Below, in pieces: positions 24,224-32,384 of a stretch of 63,054 bases of DNA. The notes below the pieces were generated by a model that was given only the letters and a program-made list of their open reading frames with translations, ran no database searches and had not been told where the DNA came from. Each line of letters begins with the position of its first letter. Position 1 is the stretch's first letter. The position numbers and the translations under genes are program-made. This DNA is from Pseudomonadota bacterium. GTDB lineage: Bacteria; Myxococcota_A; Polyangia; Polyangiales; Polyangiaceae. The stretch spans positions 1-63,054 of the forward strand of contig JAEYYX010000114.1 in assembly GCA_023428245.1 (NCBI GenBank). Direction: 5' to 3'.

Positions 24224-27200
24224 GACGCCCGATGGGAAGTTGGCTCTTACTGGGCGCGCTCGCGCTCGGACCGATGATGTCCGCGAGCGCGGCTGAGGTC
24301 TTGAGCAAGCCAGACAAGTCTGGCTCGGATAAGGCCACCTCGGAGGCTGGCTCGGATCAATCAGCCGTCGCGAAGCCCGCTGCCGAGAAGACTACAACCA
24401 AGACCAAGACCAAGAAGAAGGGTGACCCCGCGGCGTATCCGATCCAATGCAGCGTCACCGGGGGCATCATCGAGACGAAGACGGCGAGTGTCGTGCCTCC
24501 GCCGACTCCGGAGCAGCTCAGGGCCTATGAGGTCTTGCGTCGCGAGGTTGAGGCCTTTTCGGCCGAGGCGCAGGACTTCAACGCCCGCCTGACGACAATC
24601 GTTCGCCACCACTACGAAGAGCGACGGCGCGCGATCTTGGCCGAGATCGACCGAGAGATCGACGTCGAGAAGGTGGGACTGAACGACGCGCGGGATGAGG
24701 CGATCCGTCGCCTCGAAGCGTTCGTAGCACGCTATGACGGCGCCGACGCAGATCCCCAGGCGACCCCCGACGCCATGTTTCGTCTCGCAGCGCTCTATGA
24801 GGAACGCGCTCGAGCAGGGAGCGAAACGGACCTGGGCCCGCTTCTCGATCCGGCGATCCGTCTCTACCTTCAGGTAGCCGAACGGTTTCCTGGCTATAAG
24901 GAGCTGGGGGCTGTCCTTTACTACCTCGGTCACGCGCTCAATGACGCAGCGCGCATCGAAGAGGCTCAGCAGGCCTTTCGATCGTTGGTGTGCTCGAATC
25001 GTTATCATGTGCGGGGACTTGTCGGAGACGCCCCGAAGCTTGCGCTTGAGAACCTCGTCCAGGATCGGCCGGAGACGTTCTGGAACGACTGGTACAATAA
25101 GAACCCCGTACCTTTCGACCAGCTCCGAAATCCGGGCAATCGGAACGACGTCACCGCGCGCGACGAAGAGCTGATCTTCAAGGACCCCTACGAGGGCTGC
25201 GCGGCTGTGCCCGAGCAGGATATCATCGTGGGGCAAGAGCCGCGTTATCTGGCTGAAGTTTGGTGGCAAATCGGTAACTACCACTTCGACCAGCTCAGCG
25301 ACGGTGGTCCCTATGAGCTGAACCGCGCTGCGAGCGCCTACCAGAATTCTCTGCAGTTCAAGAAGCCGCCGCTCTACGGCGTTGCGCTCTACAAGCAAGC
25401 CTGGACCCAGTTCAAACAGCAGCGGTATCTGACGGCCGTCGAACAGTTCGTGCGGCTTCTGCACTACGCCGACGAACAGGAAAAAATGACCGGCGACCCC
25501 GGCGCTGACTTCCGCGCGGAGGCCTATACTTACATCGCCGGTTCGCTGACTTACGTTGACTTCGACGGGCCTCCGGCTGGTGACCCCTTCATCGCCCGAA
25601 GCGACGCGCTCGACCTCGAGCGCGATCCGTTTGTTGCTGAGGAGAAAATGGCAGTCGCTATTGAGCGGCTCCAAGACCCTGACCTCATTCCTCAGGATCG
25701 GAAGTGGACGGTTGAGATCTACAAGGCGCTGGCTCAGGAGTTCGTCGAGCTCAATCAGAACCGAAACGCCGTTGCGGTGCTTGAGCTCACTGCTCAGAAG
25801 TTCCCGCTCGATCGGGACGCTCCCGTGATCGTCAATCGTATTGCGGAGCTCTATGACCTGCAGGCGCGACTGCTCCCGTTGGGTTCACCGGGCCGAGAAG
25901 AGCTCACACAGAAAGCGCTCATGGCGCGTACCGAGCTCTCGAAGTTCGTGGGCAACACGCCCTGGACCGAGGCGAACCGGGACGATCCCGAAGCGCTTTC
26001 TCAAGCAGAAGACCTGGTTCGCACGGGGCTCCAACGTGCAGCAGCCGACCACACGAACTTCGGACGTGCGTATAAAGATCGTGCTCTCGAGCTCAGTGAC
26101 CCTGCTGCTCAGAAAGATCTGCTCGAACGCGCTGTGAACGAATATGAGCTCGCGGCGAGCGGTTGGGCCGGGTACCTGGCTCAGGACGAGAGCGCCCCGG
26201 ACGCTTACGAGAGCCATTTCTGGCTGGCGGACGCGCTTTTTTGGGCCGCGGTCTTGAAGGTGCCGCTGGGGATCAAGCCGACCGACAAGGAGATTGAGGA
26301 TGCGCGGCTTGCAGCGAGCAAGGTGCGCGACTCCAATGAAGACGATCGCTACGAGCAGCCCGCCGCCTACTACGTGGTCACGCTCGCTGAGAGAGTGCTC
26401 GACGTCAACGCGCTGCTCTTCGACGAGACCGAAGGAGTCCGGGGCAAACCGAGGCGGACCGCCGTCGAGTTCAGCGGGACGGGCAGCGATCGAAAGGTCT
26501 TGAAGGAGAAACTGCCTTCAGAGGTCGAGGCGGCCATCTGTGCGCGTGACGAATACAATGCGCGCATTCCGCTCGCGAAGGACCCCCAGAAGAACGGCTT
26601 GATGTACGCGGTCCAGGCCGCGGAGTACTTCTTCGTCTACGGTCAGTTCGCTGAGGCGCGGCGGCGTCTCAACCCGATCTACGACGCTTACTGCGGTCAG
26701 AACGAGTGGGGCTATGCTGCCTGGGAAAAGCTCATCAGTATGAGCAACTTCGAGGGCAATGCCGCCGAAAGCCGGCGACTCGTCGAAGGTCGCTCGTGCG
26801 CTTTTGATGAGCAGTCGAGCTTTGCCGAAAACGCAATTCGCACGCCGGTGCGCCAAGGAGTAGCGTACCTGGAAGCCCGCCAGCTCTTCGATCAAGCGGT
26901 AGCGATGAAGGATGGCCCGGAGCGTGAGGCGCAGTGGCGGAAGGCGGCGGCCGCCTATCAGGTAGCGCTTGAGGCAGCTCCCGATAGGGAGGACGCGCCG
27001 GAAGCGGCGATGAACGCGGCTTACGCCTATAAGCAGGTCGGCGAATACGAGAAGGCGATTGCCGCGTACGGCCTCTTCATTGAGAAGTACGGCGACAATA
27101 AGACCCTTACGACACTGAAGACAGACAGCCCCGAACAATACCAGGAGCGCATCAAGTATCTTGAGGAGGCCTACCGCGCGAAGGCGAGCGCTTACGTTCT

Positions 27201-29457
27201 GTTCTTCGACTACCCTATGGCGGCCAAGACCTTCGACGCGATCGCCAGCACGACCCACTTCGCTCGCGAAAATCGAGCGGATGCGGCGCGCCAGGCCCTG
27301 ACGCTCTATGCGAACTTGGACGATCGGGCGGGCCTTGAGCGCGCCCAGAAGGCGTACGTCGAACTCGGAGCCAGCGACGAGAGTCGAGCTGAAGCGGCCT
27401 ACCTGGTCGCGAGTGCGACGCTCAAGAAATGGGATCCGGAGAGTCCGGACACGGGGGCGAACAAGACGGCCCGGCTCGCTGCCCTCGCGGCGATGGACAA
27501 GTACTACGCGAACTACAAGGGCAAGCGCGGAGCGGCCCGCTTCGTCGTCCGGGCCGCCTACTATGTCGCTCTCGCTTATGAGATCGGCAAGAGCACGTCG
27601 GCGCGCGACTCGTGGAAACGCACGGTGACCGCGTTCACGACCTACGTCGCCGAGGCGCCCAAGAAGTCGGGCGTCAGTACGGCGCTCGGGTCGGAAGAGG
27701 CTTCGATGGCCGCCGAGGCCGAGTATCGAGAGCTCGACCTCGTGCTGCGTGCTTCCTTCGACTACGACTCGGGCTTCCACCGCTACAAGGGGACCGTGGT
27801 CGAAGTCACCCAGCAATACGCCAAGGACGTGACAACCGCGAAGGGCTACTACGATAAGCTCGGCGCGATCGTCGACAAATACGCGTCGCAGAAGTGGTCC
27901 GCGATCGCCATTGCGCGCCAGGGTTCAGTCTACGACTCGCTTCGCACGGGCCTCTACAACACGCGGCCTCCCGAGCTGAAGATGTTCACCGCTGAGCAGG
28001 AGAAGGCTCTGCAGGTTGCGGAACAGAGCGGCGACGACAACTTGATCGACAAGGCGGATCAAATCCGGCTTCAAGTGAGCGAGGCTTGGCGTAACAAGCG
28101 AGATCTTGAACTAGATGGCGCCGATAAGATCGTCGTCGATCGCTACGCGACGGCCGTTCTCTTGGCGCGCCGCTACAACGTGTCCGACCCGAGCCTCACT
28201 CGCGCGATCCGCCGGCTGGCGTTCCTCTCGGACGTCGTCGGCGAGGCCAAGATGACGACCTATACGGCTTCGATCAAAGATCTTGGTTACCAGGCGGGCA
28301 TGTTTCAGCGCATGCGTCCGGGACTTGTGCAGCGCCCGAAGCCTTCGGAGCTACCGCACCCGTCGCCTCGCGTCGTCCCGAGCAAGACCGCGACGGCTTC
28401 GCCTTCGATGAGTTCATCGGCGAAGACTGCGTTCGACAAGGGGATTCGCGCCTACGACAAGGGGGACCTGGCCGGTGCCAAGACGCAGCTCAAGAACGCG
28501 ATCTCGAAGGACCAGAAGGCAGCCGAAGCTCACTATGCACTTGGCGTTGTTGAAGAGAGGCTCGGAAGCTCGAGCGCCGCTACCGCGAGTTACTCTCAGG
28601 CGCTCGCAGTGGCTCCGGGCTATGAGCCGGCCCTTCAAGGCGACGCGCTTCTCGTCGCGCGCAAGTCCGGTGGAGACGCCGCCATCGCGCGCCTCGAGGC
28701 TGCTCGCGCCAAGGCTCCGAACAGTGCTCCTGTCTTGTCAGCGCTCGCGGAGGTCCAGAGCATGGCGGGTCGGTCCGGCGACGCCCAAAAGCTCGCTCAG
28801 GACGCGCTCAAGCGAGAGCCGACGTTCCAGCCGGCGATGGTGAGCCTGGCTCGAGACCATTATCGGCAGCGTCGGATTGATCTCGCGCTCTATACTCTGC
28901 AAGGAATTCTGGATGGCTATGGAGAGGGCAATCCGCCTCGCGATAACAAGAACGCGGAAGCTTACTACTTGCGGGGTCTGATCTACGCGGAACGTGCCAT
29001 GAGAGGACCGGCCATGGCGGATCTCGAGAAGGCCGCTTCCCTCAGGCCCGATCTCGCCGACGCTCATTTCGTCCTCGCGGCCTTCATGCTTGAAGCCGGC
29101 AACGCGAAAGACGCATTGCCTCACCTCGAGATGGCGGCGCGCTTCGATGCGAAGAACCCGAAGCTGCGCGCGATGCTCGGCGACGCTTACCGCCTTCGCG
29201 ATCGCCCGAAGGACGCGAAAAATGAGCTAGAGTGGGCCCTCTCGGCGGATCCGACGGATCCGAACCCTCATTACTCACTCGGCCTCTTGTTCCTCATGAG
29301 TAACGAGATCCCAGGCATGACGCAGAAAACGGCGGCAGATCGCGCGATCCAACACTTCGAGACCTACAAACAAAAGGTTCCTCGTGGCGGGGCCGATGAT
29401 GTGGACGAACTCCTGACCCGCGCCAAGACCAAGAAGGCGCTCCTCGAGGCCAACTGA
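24220..29457 (+). CDS. Very long TPR protein (1745 residues) of the gliding-type cluster
   Basis: Starts at ATG 24220, overlapping the previous stop, with a signal peptide (MGSWLLLGALALGPMMSASA). After a Lys/Thr-rich linker come many TPR-like helical pairs across residues 90-1370, for example FRLAALYEERARAGSETDLG and AMNAAYAYKQVGEYEKAIAA. A Pro/Ser-rich hinge (about 1370-1400: PKPSELPHPSPRVVPSK) separates a second, more canonical TPR block (about 1400-1745: GIRAYDKGDLAGAKTQLKN, AHYALGVVEERLGSSSAATA, AHFVLAAFMLEAGNAKDALP). The C-terminal block alone looks like an AglT-type TPR protein, so this may be a fusion of two cluster members. Presumably a large periplasmic scaffold. Confidence 0.8.
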   Translation: MRRPMGSWLLLGALALGPMMSASAAEVLSKPDKSGSDKATSEAGSDQSAVAKPAAEKTTTKTKTKKKGDPAAYPIQCSVTGGIIETKTASVVPPPTPEQLRAYEVLRREVEAFSAEAQDFNARLTTIVRHHYEERRRAILAEIDREIDVEKVGLNDARDEAIRRLEAFVARYDGADADPQATPDAMFRLAALYEERARAGSETDLGPLLDPAIRLYLQVAERFPGYKELGAVLYYLGHALNDAARIEEAQQAFRSLVCSNRYHVRGLVGDAPKLALENLVQDRPETFWNDWYNKNPVPFDQLRNPGNRNDVTARDEELIFKDPYEGCAAVPEQDIIVGQEPRYLAEVWWQIGNYHFDQLSDGGPYELNRAASAYQNSLQFKKPPLYGVALYKQAWTQFKQQRYLTAVEQFVRLLHYADEQEKMTGDPGADFRAEAYTYIAGSLTYVDFDGPPAGDPFIARSDALDLERDPFVAEEKMAVAIERLQDPDLIPQDRKWTVEIYKALAQEFVELNQNRNAVAVLELTAQKFPLDRDAPVIVNRIAELYDLQARLLPLGSPGREELTQKALMARTELSKFVGNTPWTEANRDDPEALSQAEDLVRTGLQRAAADHTNFGRAYKDRALELSDPAAQKDLLERAVNEYELAASGWAGYLAQDESAPDAYESHFWLADALFWAAVLKVPLGIKPTDKEIEDARLAASKVRDSNEDDRYEQPAAYYVVTLAERVLDVNALLFDETEGVRGKPRRTAVEFSGTGSDRKVLKEKLPSEVEAAICARDEYNARIPLAKDPQKNGLMYAVQAAEYFFVYGQFAEARRRLNPIYDAYCGQNEWGYAAWEKLISMSNFEGNAAESRRLVEGRSCAFDEQSSFAENAIRTPVRQGVAYLEARQLFDQAVAMKDGPEREAQWRKAAAAYQVALEAAPDREDAPEAAMNAAYAYKQVGEYEKAIAAYGLFIEKYGDNKTLTTLKTDSPEQYQERIKYLEEAYRAKASAYVLFFDYPMAAKTFDAIASTTHFARENRADAARQALTLYANLDDRAGLERAQKAYVELGASDESRAEAAYLVASATLKKWDPESPDTGANKTARLAALAAMDKYYANYKGKRGAARFVVRAAYYVALAYEIGKSTSARDSWKRTVTAFTTYVAEAPKKSGVSTALGSEEASMAAEAEYRELDLVLRASFDYDSGFHRYKGTVVEVTQQYAKDVTTAKGYYDKLGAIVDKYASQKWSAIAIARQGSVYDSLRTGLYNTRPPELKMFTAEQEKALQVAEQSGDDNLIDKADQIRLQVSEAWRNKRDLELDGADKIVVDRYATAVLLARRYNVSDPSLTRAIRRLAFLSDVVGEAKMTTYTASIKDLGYQAGMFQRMRPGLVQRPKPSELPHPSPRVVPSKTATASPSMSSSAKTAFDKGIRAYDKGDLAGAKTQLKNAISKDQKAAEAHYALGVVEERLGSSSAATASYSQALAVAPGYEPALQGDALLVARKSGGDAAIARLEAARAKAPNSAPVLSALAEVQSMAGRSGDAQKLAQDALKREPTFQPAMVSLARDHYRQRRIDLALYTLQGILDGYGEGNPPRDNKNAEAYYLRGLIYAERAMRGPAMADLEKAASLRPDLADAHFVLAAFMLEAGNAKDALPHLEMAARFDAKNPKLRAMLGDAYRLRDRPKDAKNELEWALSADPTDPNPHYSLGLLFLMSNEIPGMTQKTAADRAIQHFETYKQKVPRGGADDVDELLTRAKTKKALLEAN

Positions 29458-29462
29458 GGGCA

Positions 29463-29702
29463 ATGACGATGAAGAGGTGGATCCATTCCCTATTTCTCTC
29501 GGGCCTCGTACTAGGGGTGCCCGTCGGAGCTCGTGCCCAGGGTCGTGTGGTAACGATCAGTGAGGTAACGATTGTGGGCCGTGTTCAGAAGCCGATCGCG
29601 GCAGTTGACGTGAGCCGGATCCAACCACGTTTGACGCTCGCTGAGCTCAGGCAGTCATTCACCGACTCCATCGAGAAGGCGGTTTACCGCGCGCCCTTCT
29701 GA
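29463..29702 (+). CDS. Small secreted protein of the gliding-type cluster
   Basis: 79 residues (or 77 from the second ATG at 29469, which has gaggg at a better distance). The signal peptide is WIHSLFLSGLVLGVPVGARA. The mature part is only about 53 residues: VVTISEVTIVGRVQKPIAAV, DVSRIQPRLTLAELRQSF and a terminal EKAVYRAPF. From memory, a short protein with this IVGRxQKPxA pattern is common at this place in myxobacterial clusters, so it is likely a real conserved component. It lies 5 bases after the giant TPR gene and 4 bases before the next gene. Confidence 0.75.
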   Translation: MTMKRWIHSLFLSGLVLGVPVGARAQGRVVTISEVTIVGRVQKPIAAVDVSRIQPRLTLAELRQSFTDSIEKAVYRAPF

Positions 29703-29706
29703 TCGG

Positions 29707-30114
29707 ATGGCGGAGTATTGGCCGCTCGCGCTCACCCTTTTGACGGTGCTTGGCGCAGGGAGCGCGCTCCTGAAGATTCAGGCGCGCCTCACTCGCCTCG
29801 AACGTGGCAGGGAAGGGGAACCTCCTACGACCGAGCAGCGGGGCACCGAGGGCGAGGTCGTCTGTATGCAGACGCGCTTGCTTCCGAAAGCGCTCGGTAG
29901 AATTTGCCACTTTGCGGGTGCGGCGTGTGGTTTTGTGTCCCTCGCTCGTGCCGTGGGGGCGGGGAGTTCGGTGGCGCCAGGGGTAGGGTGTTTTCTCGTT
30001 GGTTCGGGGGCAGCTCTGGCGATCTCGGCCTGGGGCCGACCCCTCGAAACGCGCGCAGGGCGCTTGGTGGCGAGCGTAAGGTCCGAAAAAAGAGGGCCCC
30101 CTGGCAAGCTTTGA
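29707..30114 (+). CDS. Small membrane protein of the gliding-type cluster
   Basis: 135 residues with an N-terminal membrane segment (WPLALTLLTVLGAGSALL), a charged stretch (ARLTRLERGREGEPPTTEQR) and two further hydrophobic segments (about 68-85 and 88-110), ending in a basic tail. Its arrangement recalls part of a MotA/TolQ/ExbB-like protein, but it is shorter and I see no conserved signature. The start follows the previous stop by 4 bases, so it is probably co-transcribed. Unknown function; possibly a helper for the inner-membrane TonB-like protein encoded next. Confidence 0.55.
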   Translation: MAEYWPLALTLLTVLGAGSALLKIQARLTRLERGREGEPPTTEQRGTEGEVVCMQTRLLPKALGRICHFAGAACGFVSLARAVGAGSSVAPGVGCFLVGSGAALAISAWGRPLETRAGRLVASVRSEKRGPPGKL

Positions 30115-30227
30115 AGCCCGTGGCCGTTACTTCGTTCGGTGTTTCGTCGCTCCATATGTGGACCATGCGCGCTCGGAACGTTAGGCTTCCGCTTCGACGC
30201 ATCGGGGTTCGCCCCGGGGGGCACTGA

Positions 30228-31634
30228 ATGAGCCAACAGACTCAAACCACCCAATCCCGCCCAGGCCAGATGACCGCAGTCATGCGGGCCGTCGCTCCTA
30301 CAGGTCCGAAGGTTCTCCGGGTCGGAGTACTTGTGGGCGGTCGGGTGATCGAAGAGCGGGTCATCCGTGACCGCGTGAATGTGACAGTGGGGCCGAGCGA
30401 GAAGAACATGTTCGTGTTCTCTGGCGGGCCGATCCGCTCGAGTCATGTGTTGTTCGAGCTCGTGAGCGGCGAGTACGTGCTCAACTTCACGGAGGGTATG
30501 AGCGGCCGTGTGGCTCTGCCGACCGGCGTCTCGGATCTCGAGGTCTTGCGTGGACAAGCCAGGCGCAACTCGAGCGGCGCCTACCAGGTTCGCCTCACAG
30601 AAGAATCACGAGGTAAAGTCACTATTGGGGAGACTTCGTTTCTCTTCCAGTTTGTGGCGGCTCCTCCCGTTCAGCCGCGTCCTCAGCTTCCCGTCGCTGT
30701 GACTCGCGGCGCGAGCGGCGTGGACTGGAACACGACGATTATCGCGGCTTTTGCTTTCCTCGTTCATTTCATGGGCATTGGCGCCATGTACTCGGATTGG
30801 CTGGATCCGATCGTCGATGAACAGGCGAGCCTGGCTGGCCTCGTCGACACTCTGAATCAGCTGCCTCCGCCGCCTCCAGTTGAAGAGCAGCCGGAGGAGG
30901 TCCAACCGGACGAGACCGCCGAGGCTCCCGCGCAAGAACAAGCGAAGCCTCAGGCCTCGTCAGGTGAGTCGACCAATAAGACCCCGGAACCGGGCGCAGG
31001 CGGCAAACTGAACGCTGCGCAGACTGCTGCTCTGTCGAACCAACTCGAACAGTTCTCGATGGCGACGCTCGCGGCGCTTGGCTCGACAGGACCGGCGACT
31101 GCTGGCGTCTTGACAGGGGGTGACGTTCCGACGGGTCTTCTTGATGCGGCGGCGGCTTCGTCGGCCGGGGTTGGCGTCGGGAGCACCCTCAACTTGGGCG
31201 GTGGTGGCGGCGCGGTGAAGCCCGGAACCTCAGGTGGTCTCGGGACGATTGGTTCGACAACTACATCGACGGGCAGCGGATCAACGGGTACGGCGACAGC
31301 CGTCGAGGGCCCCAAAGGAAACGTCTCAGCCTCCACTCAGGTGGCCGCGGGGAGCGTCTCCGATGCGAGCCGCGTCGTGGCTGGCATGACGGCGGGTTTC
31401 CGCCGTTGTTACAACCAAGCGCTCGAGCAGAATCCGGATGCTTCCGGGTCGATCAGGCTTTCGATCAAGGTGGGCCCGGGTGGCGAAGTTTCGAGCGTCA
31501 CAGCGACGCCTTCCGGAAACCTTCCGCCGTCGGTCGTCACCTGTGTGCAGGCCCGAGCCCAGGCGGCTCAGTTCGCGCCCCCCGAAGGTGGTTCGGCCGT
31601 GATCAACGTTCCGGTCAGTTTTGTGAAGCAATAA
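30228..31634 (+). CDS. PglI/GltG-like protein: FHA-like domain, membrane segment and AgmX/PglI C-terminal domain
   Basis: 468 residues. The start ATG follows ggggggcactga. The N-terminal part (about 25-150) looks like a divergent FHA fold (RVGVLVGGRVIEERVIRD, VTVGPSEKNMFVF, SSHVLFELVSGEYVLNF). A single membrane segment lies at about 165-185 (TTIIAAFAFLVHFMGIGAM). A Pro/Glu linker and a Gly/Thr-rich linker cross the periplasm. The final 90 residues (SRVVAGMTAGFRRCYNQALE, GSIRLSIKVGPGGEVSSVTA, VINVPVSFVKQ) are the TonB-like AgmX/PglI C-terminal domain found in Myxococcus gliding proteins. Such a protein would couple inner-membrane energy to periplasmic parts. It anchors the identification of the whole cluster. 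Confidence 0.85.
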   Translation: MSQQTQTTQSRPGQMTAVMRAVAPTGPKVLRVGVLVGGRVIEERVIRDRVNVTVGPSEKNMFVFSGGPIRSSHVLFELVSGEYVLNFTEGMSGRVALPTGVSDLEVLRGQARRNSSGAYQVRLTEESRGKVTIGETSFLFQFVAAPPVQPRPQLPVAVTRGASGVDWNTTIIAAFAFLVHFMGIGAMYSDWLDPIVDEQASLAGLVDTLNQLPPPPPVEEQPEEVQPDETAEAPAQEQAKPQASSGESTNKTPEPGAGGKLNAAQTAALSNQLEQFSMATLAALGSTGPATAGVLTGGDVPTGLLDAAAASSAGVGVGSTLNLGGGGGAVKPGTSGGLGTIGSTTTSTGSGSTGTATAVEGPKGNVSASTQVAAGSVSDASRVVAGMTAGFRRCYNQALEQNPDASGSIRLSIKVGPGGEVSSVTATPSGNLPPSVVTCVQARAQAAQFAPPEGGSAVINVPVSFVKQ

Positions 31635-31691
31635 CGCTCATTTGAGCCCGAACTGGCAGGCCGGCCCGCACAGACGGCAGCCTTTCTACCG

Positions 31692-31750
31692 AACTACCCA
31701 GAAAGCCGCGAAAATTCGGCACTTCCGCGAACGGCGGGGTAGTTTTTTTT
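31692..31750 (+). terminator. Nested stem-loop followed by eight T
   Basis: aactaccc (31692-31699) is exactly complementary to gggtagtt (31737-31744), enclosing inner hairpins gccg/cggc (31705-31720) and ccgc/gcgg (31725-31737), which compete for bases with the outer stem. A run of eight T (31743-31750) follows. It ends the cluster 58-116 bases after the PglI-like stop and before the ATG at 31778. It may act as a plain terminator or switch between two folds. Confidence 0.7.
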
Positions 31751-31777
31751 CATCCGAAGTGGCATGCTCCAGTCATC

Positions 31778-32341
31778 ATGCGACGGGTTCTAGGATTGGG
31801 GCTAGCTGCCATCTCGCTCTTCGTTCTTGGCGGGGTGAGCGCCGTGAGCGCGGCGTCCGATGCGACAGTTCAGGACCTCGGAGCTCAGGGGCCCGCTCCC
31901 ACTGCCTCGCAGATGCTCGAAAAGGCGCGTGCGATCTTGGGGGACGCTGAGCGTTCGACTCAGGCTGCGACTCAAGCGCTGCGCGCTGCGCGCAAAGAAA
32001 ATGATGTGGTGAAGTCTTTGTGCCTCGACGACAAGCTCGCGCAGCTCGAGGTAGCTCGGGCCACGGTGGAGGAGCGCGTTCTGAGTCTCGAAGGCGCGAT
32101 CCAAGCGAACAATGCCGAGGGGATCGATCATGACTTTTCAGTCGTGAGCGCTCTGGGCGATCGAATTGGGTCTTTGGCAAATGAAGCAGGCCAGTGCATC
32201 GGCGAGGACCGGACTTCTGAAGGAAGCGGTTCTTCCCTTCAAGTGGTTTTCGATCCGGCGATTCCAACAACCGACACTTCGAGCTTGCCGCTGGGCCCGA
32301 ATATCAGTACGCCGCCATTGGCAGCGAGTGCGACCTTCTAG
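31778..32341 (+). CDS. Secreted helical protein, unknown function
   Basis: 187 residues with a signal peptide (MRRVLGLGLAAISLFVLGGV, cut near VSAASD). The mature part is mostly helical with coiled-coil character: QMLEKARAILGDAERSTQAA, TQALRAARKENDVVKSLCLD and KLAQLEVARATVEERVLSLE. A second Cys (AGQCIGED) could pair with the one at SLCLD. The end is Ser/Thr/Pro-rich and disordered. It sits just after the nested terminator, 27 bases from its T-run, and 43 bases before the beta-barrel gene, so it may be expressed with the polysaccharide-export pair. I do not recognise a family. Confidence 0.7.
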   Translation: MRRVLGLGLAAISLFVLGGVSAVSAASDATVQDLGAQGPAPTASQMLEKARAILGDAERSTQAATQALRAARKENDVVKSLCLDDKLAQLEVARATVEERVLSLEGAIQANNAEGIDHDFSVVSALGDRIGSLANEAGQCIGEDRTSEGSGSSLQVVFDPAIPTTDTSSLPLGPNISTPPLAASATF

Positions 32342-32384
32342 CGATTGAAGTCGTCTTGCTTGGGGGTAGCGCACGGTACTTAAG

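Noticed and set aside
26518..27816. 432-codon minus-strand frame inside the giant TPR gene
   Set aside because: Codon mirror of the TPR gene in GC-rich DNA; composition and lack of motifs do not support a protein.
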